DNA of 9,934 nucleotides from Candidatus Uhrbacteria bacterium (GCA_003509895.1 DOMJ01000031.1:10156-20089); one strand, 5' to 3'; positions 1-5,841 are shown, counted from the first letter of the stretch. Notes: generated from the letters alone by a model not told the origin. Numbers and translations are program-made.

Positions 1-41
1 TTCCTTGGCAAGGAAGCGCTCTATCGCTGAGCTATTTCCGC
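1..41 (-). tRNA. tRNA-Gly(GCC), 5' part, cut by window edge
   Basis: Read on the minus strand, the sequence starts with a 7-nt acceptor strand GCGGAAA, then TA and a D-arm GCTC-AGCGATA-GAGC. The anticodon stem CTTCC carries the loop TTGCCAA, giving anticodon GCC, and is followed by GGAA. This is the 5' half of a canonical glycine tRNA. The variable region, T-arm and 3' end lie beyond base 1. A strong promoter sits directly upstream at 51-79. Confidence 0.93.
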
Positions 42-50
42 ACGAGCAAA

Positions 51-79
51 AATATAACACGTCTCTCCTCTCCTGACAA
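51..79 (-). promoter_or_regulatory. Promoter of tRNA-Gly
   Basis: On the minus strand there is TTGTCA (79-74), a 17-nt spacer, and TATATT (56-51) preceded by TGT, which adds an extended -10 element. Transcription would begin around base 44, about three nucleotides before the mature tRNA end at 41. Spacing and position fit a sigma-70-type tRNA promoter. Confidence 0.75.
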
Positions 80-104
80 GATCTCGTAACACCACAAATA
101 GGTA

Positions 105-140
105 GATTTAATGGAGGTTCGGATCTTTTTGAATTAAATC
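105..140. repeat. 8-bp perfect inverted repeat between divergent tRNA promoters
   Basis: GATTTAAT (105-112) and ATTAAATC (133-140) are perfect inverted repeats separated by 20 nt, lying upstream of both tRNA promoters. They could be a regulator half-site pair or chance in AT-rich DNA. The only reading frame inside is an 8-codon peptide, which I do not regard as a gene. Confidence 0.35.
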
Positions 141-144
141 CCTC

Positions 145-173
145 TCGACAATACCCTTGGAAAATGGTATGTT
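145..173 (+). promoter_or_regulatory. Promoter of tRNA-Leu
   Basis: TCGACA (145-150), a 17-nt spacer and TATGTT (168-173), the latter preceded by TGG (extended -10). The predicted transcription start near 180 lies three nucleotides before the first base of the tRNA at 183, the same arrangement as the divergent tRNA-Gly promoter. Confidence 0.65.
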
Positions 174-182
174 CTCGCCAAT

Positions 183-268
183 GCCGCGGTGATGGAATGG
201 TAGACATAGGGGACTTAAAATCCCCGGGCCTTACGGCCTTGCGGGTTCAATTCCCGCCCGCGGTACCA
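183..268 (+). tRNA. tRNA-Leu(TAA), complete
   Basis: Acceptor strands GCCGCGG (183-189) and CCGCGGT (258-264) pair, the first pair being G-U. The anticodon stem GGGGA/TCCCC carries loop CTTAAAA, so the anticodon is TAA, which reads UUA leucine codons. A long variable arm (GGCC-TTAC-GGCC type), as expected of class II tRNAs, precedes the T-arm GCGGG-TTCAATT-CCCGC (241-257). Discriminator A265 and an encoded CCA (266-268) complete the gene. Confidence 0.96.
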
Positions 269-271
269 GTT

Positions 272-300
272 ACTCCTCAATAATGAGGAGTTTTGTTTTA
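272..300 (+). terminator. Intrinsic terminator of tRNA-Leu
   Basis: ACTCCTCA (272-279), loop ATAA, and TGAGGAGT (284-291) form a perfect 8-bp hairpin followed by TTTGTTTTA. It starts four nucleotides after the tRNA CCA end, so it ends the tRNA-Leu transcript. Confidence 0.85.
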
Positions 301-348
301 TATTATAGAGAAGTTTTGTTTTATATATAAAGGAGTTTTGTTTTATAA
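289..348 (+). repeat. Three tandem copies of a 22-23 nt AT-rich unit
   Basis: The string AGTTTTGTTTTATA occurs at 289, 312 and 334, a period of 23 then 22 nt. The first copy is the 3' arm and U-tract of the tRNA-Leu terminator. The other two copy that tail (GAAG or GGAG before the T-run) without the matching 5' arm. It looks like a small tandem duplication of a terminator tail. Confidence 0.8.
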
Positions 349-382
349 GGGAATTATCTTTCTCTTTTCTCACCTCTCTGAC

Positions 383-411
383 TTGACACATGGGTTAAAA
401 TCCTTTATACA
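383..411 (+). promoter_or_regulatory. Near-consensus promoter of the structured RNA
   Basis: TTGACA (383-388) is a perfect -35 box. A 17-nt spacer leads to TATACA (406-411). Transcription should begin around 417-418, exactly where the closing helix of the downstream RNA starts. It is the best promoter in the window, yet no protein gene begins in the following 300 bases. Confidence 0.8.
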
Positions 412-416
412 CAAAT

Positions 417-676
417 TGGATGTGGGCTGGCGCCAATGGGCTTGAGAAATAGGTCAAAGACACGGAATAGGCCGAGTTGAGACCAAATCAAGAGCACAAA
501 ACGCGCAAAAACAGTCCTGGGCTACTACGGTTATGGCCCGGAGAGACCAAAAAAGACTTGGATCTCCACTCTCCAAAGAGGTGGTGTGAACGCCGGATCT
601 ACCAATCTGGCCTGTAACGTAATACACCTGCATCCACTGGGGTGGTCGCGCGCTTCTGCCGACCGCCCCTTTAAAT
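417..676 (+). ncRNA. Putative structured non-coding RNA, unassigned family (~255 nt)
   Basis: This stretch has no plausible ORF but has its own promoter (383-411) and terminator hairpin (639-669). Its two ends pair: 417-426 with 627-636, ten pairs including two G-U, immediately before the terminator. Within are several local hairpins: 452-484 (GGTC/GACC plus CGG/CCG); 515-522 with 536-542 (one bulge); 540-550 with 558-567 (GGAGA/TCTCC and CCAA/TTGG around an asymmetric loop); 566-572 with 577-584 (one bulge); 592-598 with 605-611 (loop CTACCA). GAGACCAAA occurs twice (479 and 543). Some helices exclude each other, so the fold is approximate. I could not find conserved RNase P, tmRNA or SRP RNA signatures. 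A divergent 6S RNA or a lineage-specific RNA remain possible. That it is an RNA gene is inference from promoter, pairing and terminator agreeing. Confidence 0.6.
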
Positions 677-679
677 TTC
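639..679 (+). terminator. Terminator of the structured RNA
   Basis: GGGGTGGTCG (639-648) pairs with CGACCGCCCC (660-669), ten base pairs with one G-U, closing an 11-nt loop. TTTAAATTT follows; the U-tract is interrupted, so termination may be incomplete. It separates the RNA from the ruvB promoter at 705. Confidence 0.6.
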
Positions 680-704
680 CAAAACCCCGCGTTTCTCCGC
701 TTTT

Positions 705-713
705 TGCTATACT
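705..713 (+). promoter_or_regulatory. Extended -10 promoter of ruvB
   Basis: TGC-TATACT (705-713) is an extended -10 element. No convincing -35 lies 17 nt upstream. The predicted transcription start falls within a few bases of the ATG at 723, implying a leaderless or nearly leaderless mRNA. The same nine bases precede the flippase gene at 6734. Confidence 0.6.
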
Positions 714-722
714 ATCCGTACT

Positions 723-1775
723 ATGTCAGCTCTCCCCGCCAATCCTTTTGCCTCCGCCGTAGATGAATCCGCCCCAGACCCTGTAATGGCGAGTGTGGCA
801 ACCGTTGAGGAGGAAGGTTTTGACGTTGGTCTACGGCCGCAAAAGCTCCACGAGTTTATTGGACAACAGCCTCTCAAAGACAATCTTTCCATTTTGATAG
901 AGGCGGCACGCAAACGTGAGGAGCCTATGGACCACGTCTTGTTCTATGGCAATCCAGGACTTGGCAAAACCACTCTTGCCCATATTATTGCCAACGAGGC
1001 AGATGTACACATTAAAATCACAAGCGGCCCCTCCCTTACACGCGTGGGTGATCTTGCCGCCATTCTTACTAACCTCAAGCGTGGAGATATTTTGTTTATA
1101 GACGAGATCCATCGCATGAACAAGGCGATTGAAGAGGTTCTCTACCCTGCCATGGAAGATTATGTGCTGGATTTGATCGTCGGCAAAGGCCCATCGGCAC
1201 GAACAATCCGACTCAATTTAGAACCCTTTACCATTATCGGTGCCACCACGCGCGCCAGCCTTTTGTCCTCTCCTCTGCGCGACCGTTTTGGTGCCACCTA
1301 CCATCTGGAATTTTATAATCAAGACGATATGCGACAAATCATAGACAGATCAGCGCAGCTTTTAGAGGTGCCGATTGATCCGGCAGCACTCGATTCCATT
1401 GCCGGTCGCGCACGTCGCACGCCCCGTATTGCCAATCGCCTCTTGCGACGCGTTCGAGACTTTGCCCAAGTAAAACACGACGGACACATTAGCCCCGCAA
1501 TAGCCGAGGCGGCCATGGATGCACTTGCCGTAGACCCACATGGCCTCAACAGTGTGGATCGTTTAATTCTCACCACCATTATCAACACGTTTCAGGGTGG
1601 TCCGGTAGGACTTAAAACACTCGCCGCCGCCAGCGCGGAGGATGAACAAACCATAGAAGAGATGTATGAACCCTATCTTCTGCAGCTTGGTCTCTTAAAC
1701 CGCACCGCTCGCGGTCGCGTGGCAACAGCTCGCGCTTACGACCTTCTTGGTATCCAAAAACCCATTTCCCCGTAG
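723..1775 (+). CDS. ruvB: Holliday junction branch migration helicase RuvB
   Basis: RuvB is the hexameric AAA+ motor that, with RuvA, drives branch migration of Holliday junctions during recombinational repair in the cytoplasm. The 350 residues carry the family's features in order: a variable acidic N-terminus (1-35), GLRPQKLHEFIGQ (36-48), Walker A GNPGLGKTT (76-84), Walker B LFIDEIH (124-130), the conserved EEVLYPAMED stretch (137-146), sensor-1 GATTRA (173-178), arginine finger RDRFG (186-190), and the C-terminal winged helix with YEPYLLQLGLL. Walker A usually reads GPPGLGKTT, so the second position is substituted, but the GxxxxGKT core is intact. The length is close to normal. ATG 723 is chosen because it follows the TATACT box by 9 nt; there is no Shine-Dalgarno. 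ruvA and ruvC are not in the window. It heads an operon with the next two genes (gaps of 9 and 3 nt). Confidence 0.97.
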   Translation: MSALPANPFASAVDESAPDPVMASVATVEEEGFDVGLRPQKLHEFIGQQPLKDNLSILIEAARKREEPMDHVLFYGNPGLGKTTLAHIIANEADVHIKITSGPSLTRVGDLAAILTNLKRGDILFIDEIHRMNKAIEEVLYPAMEDYVLDLIVGKGPSARTIRLNLEPFTIIGATTRASLLSSPLRDRFGATYHLEFYNQDDMRQIIDRSAQLLEVPIDPAALDSIAGRARRTPRIANRLLRRVRDFAQVKHDGHISPAIAEAAMDALAVDPHGLNSVDRLILTTIINTFQGGPVGLKTLAAASAEDEQTIEEMYEPYLLQLGLLNRTARGRVATARAYDLLGIQKPISP

Positions 1776-1784
1776 CCACTCCCT

Positions 1785-2030
1785 ATGGTCCCTATCAATA
1801 TCTTCTTGTTTGTCTTTCTCTTCTTTATGTTCTTGGTACTCCTGTTTACGTTTTTTAATGTGTATCACATGGTGAGATACGGACGGGCGTGTAAATCAAC
1901 GATCGTTATTACAACGGTCTATCTCATTGTTGTCCTTGGCATGATCAGTCTCTCCATTTACCTGATCTCTCTTGCCGATTGGAGCACGAGCATTTCCATT
2001 ATTCCGGCATCTACAAATCAGATTTATTAA
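1785..2030 (+). CDS. Small two-helix membrane protein, function unknown
   Basis: This is an 81-residue protein that I do not recognise. Two hydrophobic segments (about residues 5-27 and 39-63) are separated by a short basic loop (HMVRYGRACK), which suggests a helical hairpin with the loop on the cytoplasmic side. The C-terminal ~18 residues are polar, rich in Ser, Thr and Ile, and would lie on the same side as the N-terminus. It starts 9 nt after the ruvB stop and ends 3 nt before the PH-domain gene, so it is co-transcribed with both. No Shine-Dalgarno is visible. It might partner the PH-domain membrane protein downstream, but only proximity suggests that. Confidence 0.75.
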   Translation: MVPINIFLFVFLFFMFLVLLFTFFNVYHMVRYGRACKSTIVITTVYLIVVLGMISLSIYLISLADWSTSISIIPASTNQIY

Positions 2031-2033
2031 TCT

Positions 2034-2588
2034 ATGTTGCACCTTCACCACCTTCCAAACAGCAAACCAGGAGAAAAGCCGGTGTTGTTCTTGAGGCGTC
2101 ATTGGCTTGCCGTCCTCCGTCTCTTCTTTTTTGCCCTACTCGCATCGGTGGCTCCCCTGCTTATAACGTGGCTCCTTGGTCAAACCATGCCGTCACTCCT
2201 TTATAGCACAGAGGGAAGCGCCATTGGGTCCGTCTTTTTATCTATTTTCTATCTCTCCATCGTTACTTTTTTCTTTCAAGAATTTATTGATTATTACCTG
2301 GACGTCTGGATTGTAACCACGGAGCGTATTATAAACATTGAGCAACACGGGCTCTTTAACCGTGTCGCGTCGGAGATGCACATTGCGCTCGTACAAGATG
2401 TAACGGCGGAGGTACAAGGGGCCGTGGCAACGTTTTTAGACTACGGACAGGTGCACATTCAGTCCGCGGGAGAAACAAAACGCTTTCATTTTAAAAACGT
2501 TTCTCATCCGGAACAAATTCGTAATACCATTTTACGACTCGCCGAAGAAGATAGAGGACGCGAAGACAGTATCAATCACGCGGCCTAG
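2034..2588 (+). CDS. Membrane protein with bacterial PH domain (YdbS/DUF304-like)
   Basis: The protein has 184 residues. A short N-terminus containing KPGEKPVLFLRRHW (11-24), typical of bacterial PH-domain membrane proteins, leads into two transmembrane helices (about 26-48 and 64-86). A C-terminal domain (about 87-170) follows with the bPH_2 pattern: YYLDVWIVTTERIINIEQHGLFNR, then a beta-rich stretch ending in FHFKNVSHPEQIRNTI. Proteins of this type are common and mostly uncharacterised; the PH-like fold would sit in the cytoplasm against the membrane. It is the last gene of the ruvB operon, followed within 4 nt by a terminator hairpin. No Shine-Dalgarno precedes ATG 2034. Confidence 0.85.
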   Translation: MLHLHHLPNSKPGEKPVLFLRRHWLAVLRLFFFALLASVAPLLITWLLGQTMPSLLYSTEGSAIGSVFLSIFYLSIVTFFFQEFIDYYLDVWIVTTERIINIEQHGLFNRVASEMHIALVQDVTAEVQGAVATFLDYGQVHIQSAGETKRFHFKNVSHPEQIRNTILRLAEEDRGREDSINHAA

Positions 2589-2591
2589 TCT

Positions 2592-2620
2592 AAACGAGCT
2601 CACACAAGCTTGTTTTTATT
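2592..2620 (+). terminator. Terminator between convergent genes
   Basis: AAACGAGCT (2592-2600), loop CACACA, AGCTTGTTT (2607-2615): nine pairs with one G-U, followed by TTTTTATTT on the plus strand. It ends the ruvB operon. Its U-tract overlaps the stop codon (2616-2618) of the minus-strand peptidase. The minus-strand reading also gives a hairpin followed by a short T-run, so it may act in both directions. Confidence 0.75.
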
Positions 2621-3653
2621 TCCAGCTAAATTCCTTCCACGCCCACAAAGCAAGCTGGTGCACATTATCAAAACTCTCTCCTCGCGAGGCGGATCCAAAC
2701 ACAACAATAATCAACTCTTTTTCATCTTCATATTGCGATGGACGCAATTGTTCCACGACATTCCACTCGGATTCATACAAGTACCCTGTTTTGCCGGCCG
2801 TGACCCACACATCATCGTATTGCGGCTTATATAACATCCAATTGGTTGTGGTAATGGTGCGTGGAATTGCGTCCGAGCCCTCAATCGTCGCTCGCACGGT
2901 TTGCGTCATACGGCGAACAGCCTCATTCTGTGCAAAGACCTCTCGCGCCAGGTAGGCGACCTCCCTTGCCGTAGATTGATTTGCAACTTCAATCCCCGTA
3001 GGATCCACAAAAACCGTTCGCCTGAGCCCCATAACATGAATGCGATCGTTCATCAACGCCACAAACGTTGACTCCGGTACACCGATCACACGAGAGATAG
3101 CATAAGCCGCATTGTTAGCGGACCCAATCAGCGCCGCGTGCAGTAATTCACGCACAGAAAACCACGTCCCATCCGTCACAAACAAACGAGCGCCACCCAC
3201 GTTATCCGAGTCGCGAACATCCCACGACTTGTCAAGCGCCAACGTCTGTTTTGTAACAACATCTGTTGTGATCAACTTTGTGATACTGGCGATGGGCCAT
3301 ACGGTCTCCGCTTTATTGGCGGCTAAAATCATGCCGCTTGACCTGTCTACCACGATCCATGCAGCAGCATCTATCACTGGATCGGCAGACACGTTTAATC
3401 TCTGCGGCGGTGTAACCTCTGGCGCGTAAGAGGCGAGCTCGACAACCGACTGCCAGCCGTATTGTTGCGCCCAATCCTCCACATGCATTAAAAATCCGGC
3501 CGCACCCGGTGTAACCGTCTCTCCATCGGGGGTAAACACGGCTTGCAAATCGGGTCGTTGATTGTATACGTCGCGCAATGTGTCCGACATCGCAAACGCG
3601 CCGTGCGGAAACACGAGCAAAAGCGCAATAAGTAGATAAGCTTGGTACTTCAT
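2616..3653 (-). CDS. Secreted D-alanyl-D-alanine carboxypeptidase/endopeptidase (peptidase S11)
   Basis: This is a penicillin-binding serine peptidase that trims or opens peptide cross-links of peptidoglycan outside the membrane. In 345 residues (counting from ATG 3653) the three catalytic motifs of family S11 are present: SITK (S123 nucleophile, K126), SAN (178-180) and KTG (288-290). A signal peptide covers residues 1-21 (hydrophobic YLLIALLLVF, cleavage after GAFA). Residues ~22-90 form an unassigned linker between signal and catalytic domain. An in-frame TTG at 3662 would add three residues. I prefer ATG 3653, which lies 8 nt after the TATAGT box; GAGGT nearby is too close to be a good Shine-Dalgarno. 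PbpG- or DacA-like assignment within S11 cannot be settled by eye. It is separated from the upstream gene by a terminator and has its own promoter. Confidence 0.92.
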   Translation of the reverse strand: MKYQAYLLIALLLVFPHGAFAMSDTLRDVYNQRPDLQAVFTPDGETVTPGAAGFLMHVEDWAQQYGWQSVVELASYAPEVTPPQRLNVSADPVIDAAAWIVVDRSSGMILAANKAETVWPIASITKLITTDVVTKQTLALDKSWDVRDSDNVGGARLFVTDGTWFSVRELLHAALIGSANNAAYAISRVIGVPESTFVALMNDRIHVMGLRRTVFVDPTGIEVANQSTAREVAYLAREVFAQNEAVRRMTQTVRATIEGSDAIPRTITTTNWMLYKPQYDDVWVTAGKTGYLYESEWNVVEQLRPSQYEDEKELIIVVFGSASRGESFDNVHQLALWAWKEFSWK

Positions 3654-3661
3654 GTACCTCA

Positions 3662-3670
3662 ACTATAACA
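3662..3670 (-). promoter_or_regulatory. Extended -10 promoter of the D,D-peptidase
   Basis: On the minus strand TGT-TATAGT (3670-3662) is an extended -10 element ending 8 nt before ATG 3653. The -35 position falls in the preceding terminator hairpin and has no match. The mRNA is predicted to be leaderless or nearly so, as for ruvB and the flippase. Confidence 0.55.
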
Positions 3671-3676
3671 TAAACC

Positions 3677-3702
3677 AAAACGAGCTCGTATCAGCTCGTT
3701 TT
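3677..3702 (-). terminator. Terminator after the 64-aa gene
   Basis: AAAACGAGCT (3677-3686) and AGCTCGTTTT (3693-3702) form a perfect 10-bp hairpin with loop CGTATC. On the minus strand it follows the stop codon at 3701-3703 and is followed by TTTTGGTTT, a weak U-tract. The plus-strand side has the better tail, TTTTATTGTTTTTT. The stem core ACGAGCT matches that of the terminator at 2592-2615. Confidence 0.7.
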
Positions 3703-3895
3703 ATTGTTTTTTATGCTGCTTTATTCTGCCCGTTGTTCGCATTGTTCCGCGATAGATCTCGTCAAGCGCATCTTCTTTGTTGGTGAGACCTGGTAAGGCA
3801 GTAATGATGAAGTACGCTTCCTCTGAATCCGCTTCCGCACTAAAAAGCGTTTGGTAGTCTTCAAAGTTCTTCTCCAATATGGCCATTTTATCCAT
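3701..3895 (-). CDS. 64-aa hypothetical protein
   Basis: I do not recognise this protein. It is soluble: the first half is acidic with a likely helix (residues 1-30, including EKNFEDYQTLFSAEADSEEAY), then a short hydrophobic strand (FIITALPGL), and a strongly basic tail (RTTGRIKQHKKQ). No signal peptide or membrane helix is visible. ATG 3895 is preferred over an in-frame TTG at 3901; ATG 3886 is another option. An A/T-rich TTAAAAAT lies just upstream, but no Shine-Dalgarno. It starts 39 nt after the SpoIID-domain gene on the same strand with no terminator between, so the two are probably co-transcribed, and it is followed by a perfect terminator hairpin, which supports it being a real gene. 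Confidence 0.6.
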   Translation of the reverse strand: MDKMAILEKNFEDYQTLFSAEADSEEAYFIITALPGLTNKEDALDEIYRGTMRTTGRIKQHKKQ

Positions 3896-3934
3896 AGCCA
3901 ATTTTTAATCTTGTGGCCGATCTGTGAGCGTGTA

Positions 3935-5785
3935 TTACCAACGTTTTATGAGATCCACATCTGTATAAAAGTGATGCAGAATTTGACTATACGTGTATCC
4001 TTCCTCCTCCGCCAAGCAGACCGCACCCAAAGCACTCATACCAACTCCATGCCCCCACAATGTTTGACCAACCTCGCACGAAACGCTCACACCAATGGCA
4101 TACGGAACGTTACGTCCCCACACGTCTACCCAGGATCGCGTACGCCCGTCGGATCGAGAAAAATAGGCGGCGATAATGGTCTCTCCGTCGTATTGAATCG
4201 TCTGCCCCTCTGTTGCCTTCACTTGCTCCACCCAATTTGGCCGGCGAATCTCTGCACCGTAGCCGTGATAGACCTGGTCGTATGTGTCGGAACGCAGGTC
4301 TATAAACTCTCCCGCATACTTGGACTTGTGCTCCCACGCATACAACGCATAGGTACGTGCCGTTGTGGCGAGTGCCTTGTGATACTCATCCGGCGCCGTG
4401 TTGCTTGTTTCATCTACTGCATATAGATAGTCTTCCATTGGCAACTCGCTTATGAGCCATGTACGATCTTTAACCGTGTTAAATCGCACCTCCAAGGTAT
4501 CTCTAAACGTATTATCGTTTAAAGACGTGTTCCAGGAACGCACATCACTAAAGCTGGACACGGTAAAAATTGTATTGTGGTCCACCCCTTCAAAACGGAG
4601 ATACTCTGCCGTCTCGTACACCTCACCTGCCGATTCAAAAACATAGTTACCCGTGTTGACGTTGTAGGTTACTCGCATTGCCTGCTGTGCCGGAATCAGG
4701 TAACGCTCAATCCTGGCATCGGATTCCAACACGCGCACAGCTGTATTTGCGCTAAAAATAACCTCTTCCCCCGTAACTTGATCAATACCCACACGCACGC
4801 GAGGCTGCTCTATCATTTCTCCCACGCGATACACCTGATTGACTATCGGCTGATCTAAAAGGGCGGGAGAACCGTCTGTGACAAACACGGGAATATTGAC
4901 CACGGTATCGCTCAATTCCACAGAATCTGCAACAAGTTGAAAGACGGCCGTGTGTTGACCGTTAGTTCTTGGTGCCTGAAAAAAGACGTCTGCAACAAAA
5001 GTTTGACCGGGTGCAACGTTTGCCTGCACATCTCTATACGCCACTTGATCGCTGATCCAAGAAAGGTGGTAAAAATCAGAAGTGCTCCCTGTAGCAACGT
5101 GCACATCCGGCGTTTGGAGAGTGACCTGCTTCCATGTTTGCGTGCCGGTGTTAGAAAATGCGAGCTTAAGTGGAATCATCTGACCTGCCTTCGCACGCAC
5201 ATCGTTGACGGATGATGCGACCAACACGCCACCGTAGCGAGATGAAGAAACCATAGGACTATTTGTAACAGGTGTTGCTTCCACGGATGTTTGTGTATTG
5301 CCTACCCGCATGGTGAGGTCAAAAGAGGATCCAATCCAAGAAGCGTCCTCGGCTGCTAGTCGAAACGATTCAACGAGTGTCCCTGTAAACGCCGGTGGCC
5401 CATAGACAAAAAATTCGAGGGTCCCTGTTTGCCCTGGGGCAACGGACGTCTCGATAAGTTGGCCGAGTTGATGGTCACTCAACCAGCTAGGTCCACGGTA
5501 AGGACTCGTATGATAATTGGGATTTACGGAATAGGCAGAAACAAAAGCGTCGCCTTTTTGATACCAGGTCTCTGTTCCGGTGTTTTGAACTTGTACACGA
5601 ACGGTTTGAGCCTCCCCGGACGCCACAGAGACGGATTGAGGGGAAACGCTGACGACTAAGCCGTCGTAACCCGCGCGCGCGTGGACAGATGGGGCAATAA
5701 GAAGGGATGCGCCCAACAAACCAAGAGCTAAAAGCGCACGTTTTATAAAGGAAATAGATAAATGGAGGGGAATTGAATCTGGCAT
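3935..5785 (-). CDS. Secreted SpoIID/LytB-domain protein with two Ig-like (four-tryptophan type) modules
   Basis: This is a probable cell-wall protein. SpoIID-family enzymes are lytic transglycosylases acting on peptidoglycan glycan strands. Counting from ATG 5785 (616 aa): a signal peptide at 1-36 (LLALGLLGASLLIA core, cleavage after SVHA), then two similar beta modules at about 46-161 and 186-302. Both modules have an NTGT-TW motif (VQNTGTETW, FSNTGTQTW) and a VAPGQT turn, like NBR1-type four-Trp domains. A SpoIID domain occupies about 323-613, with PMEDYLYAVDETSN (candidate catalytic Glu459), ARTYAL (476-481), SDTYDQVYHGY (499-509), AYFSRSDGRT, and GHGVGMSALGA (578-588). Upstream ATG 5809 overlaps the -10 box of the apparent promoter, so 5785 is preferred; an in-frame TTG 5836 is unlikely. 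I cannot confirm catalytic competence by eye. The D,D-peptidase two genes away points to shared wall remodelling. Confidence 0.88.
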   Translation of the reverse strand: MPDSIPLHLSISFIKRALLALGLLGASLLIAPSVHARAGYDGLVVSVSPQSVSVASGEAQTVRVQVQNTGTETWYQKGDAFVSAYSVNPNYHTSPYRGPSWLSDHQLGQLIETSVAPGQTGTLEFFVYGPPAFTGTLVESFRLAAEDASWIGSSFDLTMRVGNTQTSVEATPVTNSPMVSSSRYGGVLVASSVNDVRAKAGQMIPLKLAFSNTGTQTWKQVTLQTPDVHVATGSTSDFYHLSWISDQVAYRDVQANVAPGQTFVADVFFQAPRTNGQHTAVFQLVADSVELSDTVVNIPVFVTDGSPALLDQPIVNQVYRVGEMIEQPRVRVGIDQVTGEEVIFSANTAVRVLESDARIERYLIPAQQAMRVTYNVNTGNYVFESAGEVYETAEYLRFEGVDHNTIFTVSSFSDVRSWNTSLNDNTFRDTLEVRFNTVKDRTWLISELPMEDYLYAVDETSNTAPDEYHKALATTARTYALYAWEHKSKYAGEFIDLRSDTYDQVYHGYGAEIRRPNWVEQVKATEGQTIQYDGETIIAAYFSRSDGRTRSWVDVWGRNVPYAIGVSVSCEVGQTLWGHGVGMSALGAVCLAEEEGYTYSQILHHFYTDVDLIKRW

Positions 5786-5807
5786 GTGTGTTTCTGTTAG
5801 TCCATCC

Positions 5808-5836
5808 ATGCTAACACGATCCACCCCCTCGTTCAA
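5808..5836 (-). promoter_or_regulatory. Promoter of the SpoIID-domain gene
   Basis: On the minus strand TTGAAC (5836-5831), a 17-nt spacer, and TAGCAT (5813-5808) preceded by TGT (extended -10). The start of transcription would lie near 5800, giving a leader of about 15-18 nt before ATG 5785 with no Shine-Dalgarno. The promoter sits directly behind the terminator of the upstream gene. Confidence 0.5.
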
Positions 5837-5841
5837 ACGGC

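Noticed and set aside
289..348. CRISPR array
   Set aside because: Three short AT-rich copies with 8-9 nt between them are far below repeat and spacer sizes of a CRISPR array; they derive from the terminator tail.
583..640. Cobalamin riboswitch or T-box
   Set aside because: GGTGTGAACGCC and CCACTGGGG faintly resemble conserved pieces, but they are in the wrong order and spacing, a terminator follows, and ruvB has its own promoter and is not a target of either class.
417..676. RNase P RNA, tmRNA or SRP RNA for the structured region
   Set aside because: I looked for the RNase P P4 cores (GAGGAAAGTCC, ACAGAA), the tmRNA tRNA-like ends and LAA-ending tag frame, and the SRP GGAAGGAAGCA loop; none is present.
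831..1112. 93-codon minus-strand frame inside ruvB
   Set aside because: It lies wholly within a well-conserved ruvB coding region, and its translation has no family resemblance.
3313..3678. 121-codon minus-strand frame overlapping the D,D-peptidase start
   Set aside because: It overlaps the peptidase in another frame, and the peptidase has all catalytic motifs and a signal peptide.
5786..5836. Longer start (TTG 5836 or ATG 5809) for the SpoIID-domain protein
   Set aside because: Both lie inside or upstream of the apparent -35/-10 promoter, and neither improves the signal peptide; ATG 5785 gives a normal secretion signal. ATG 5809 cannot be excluded.
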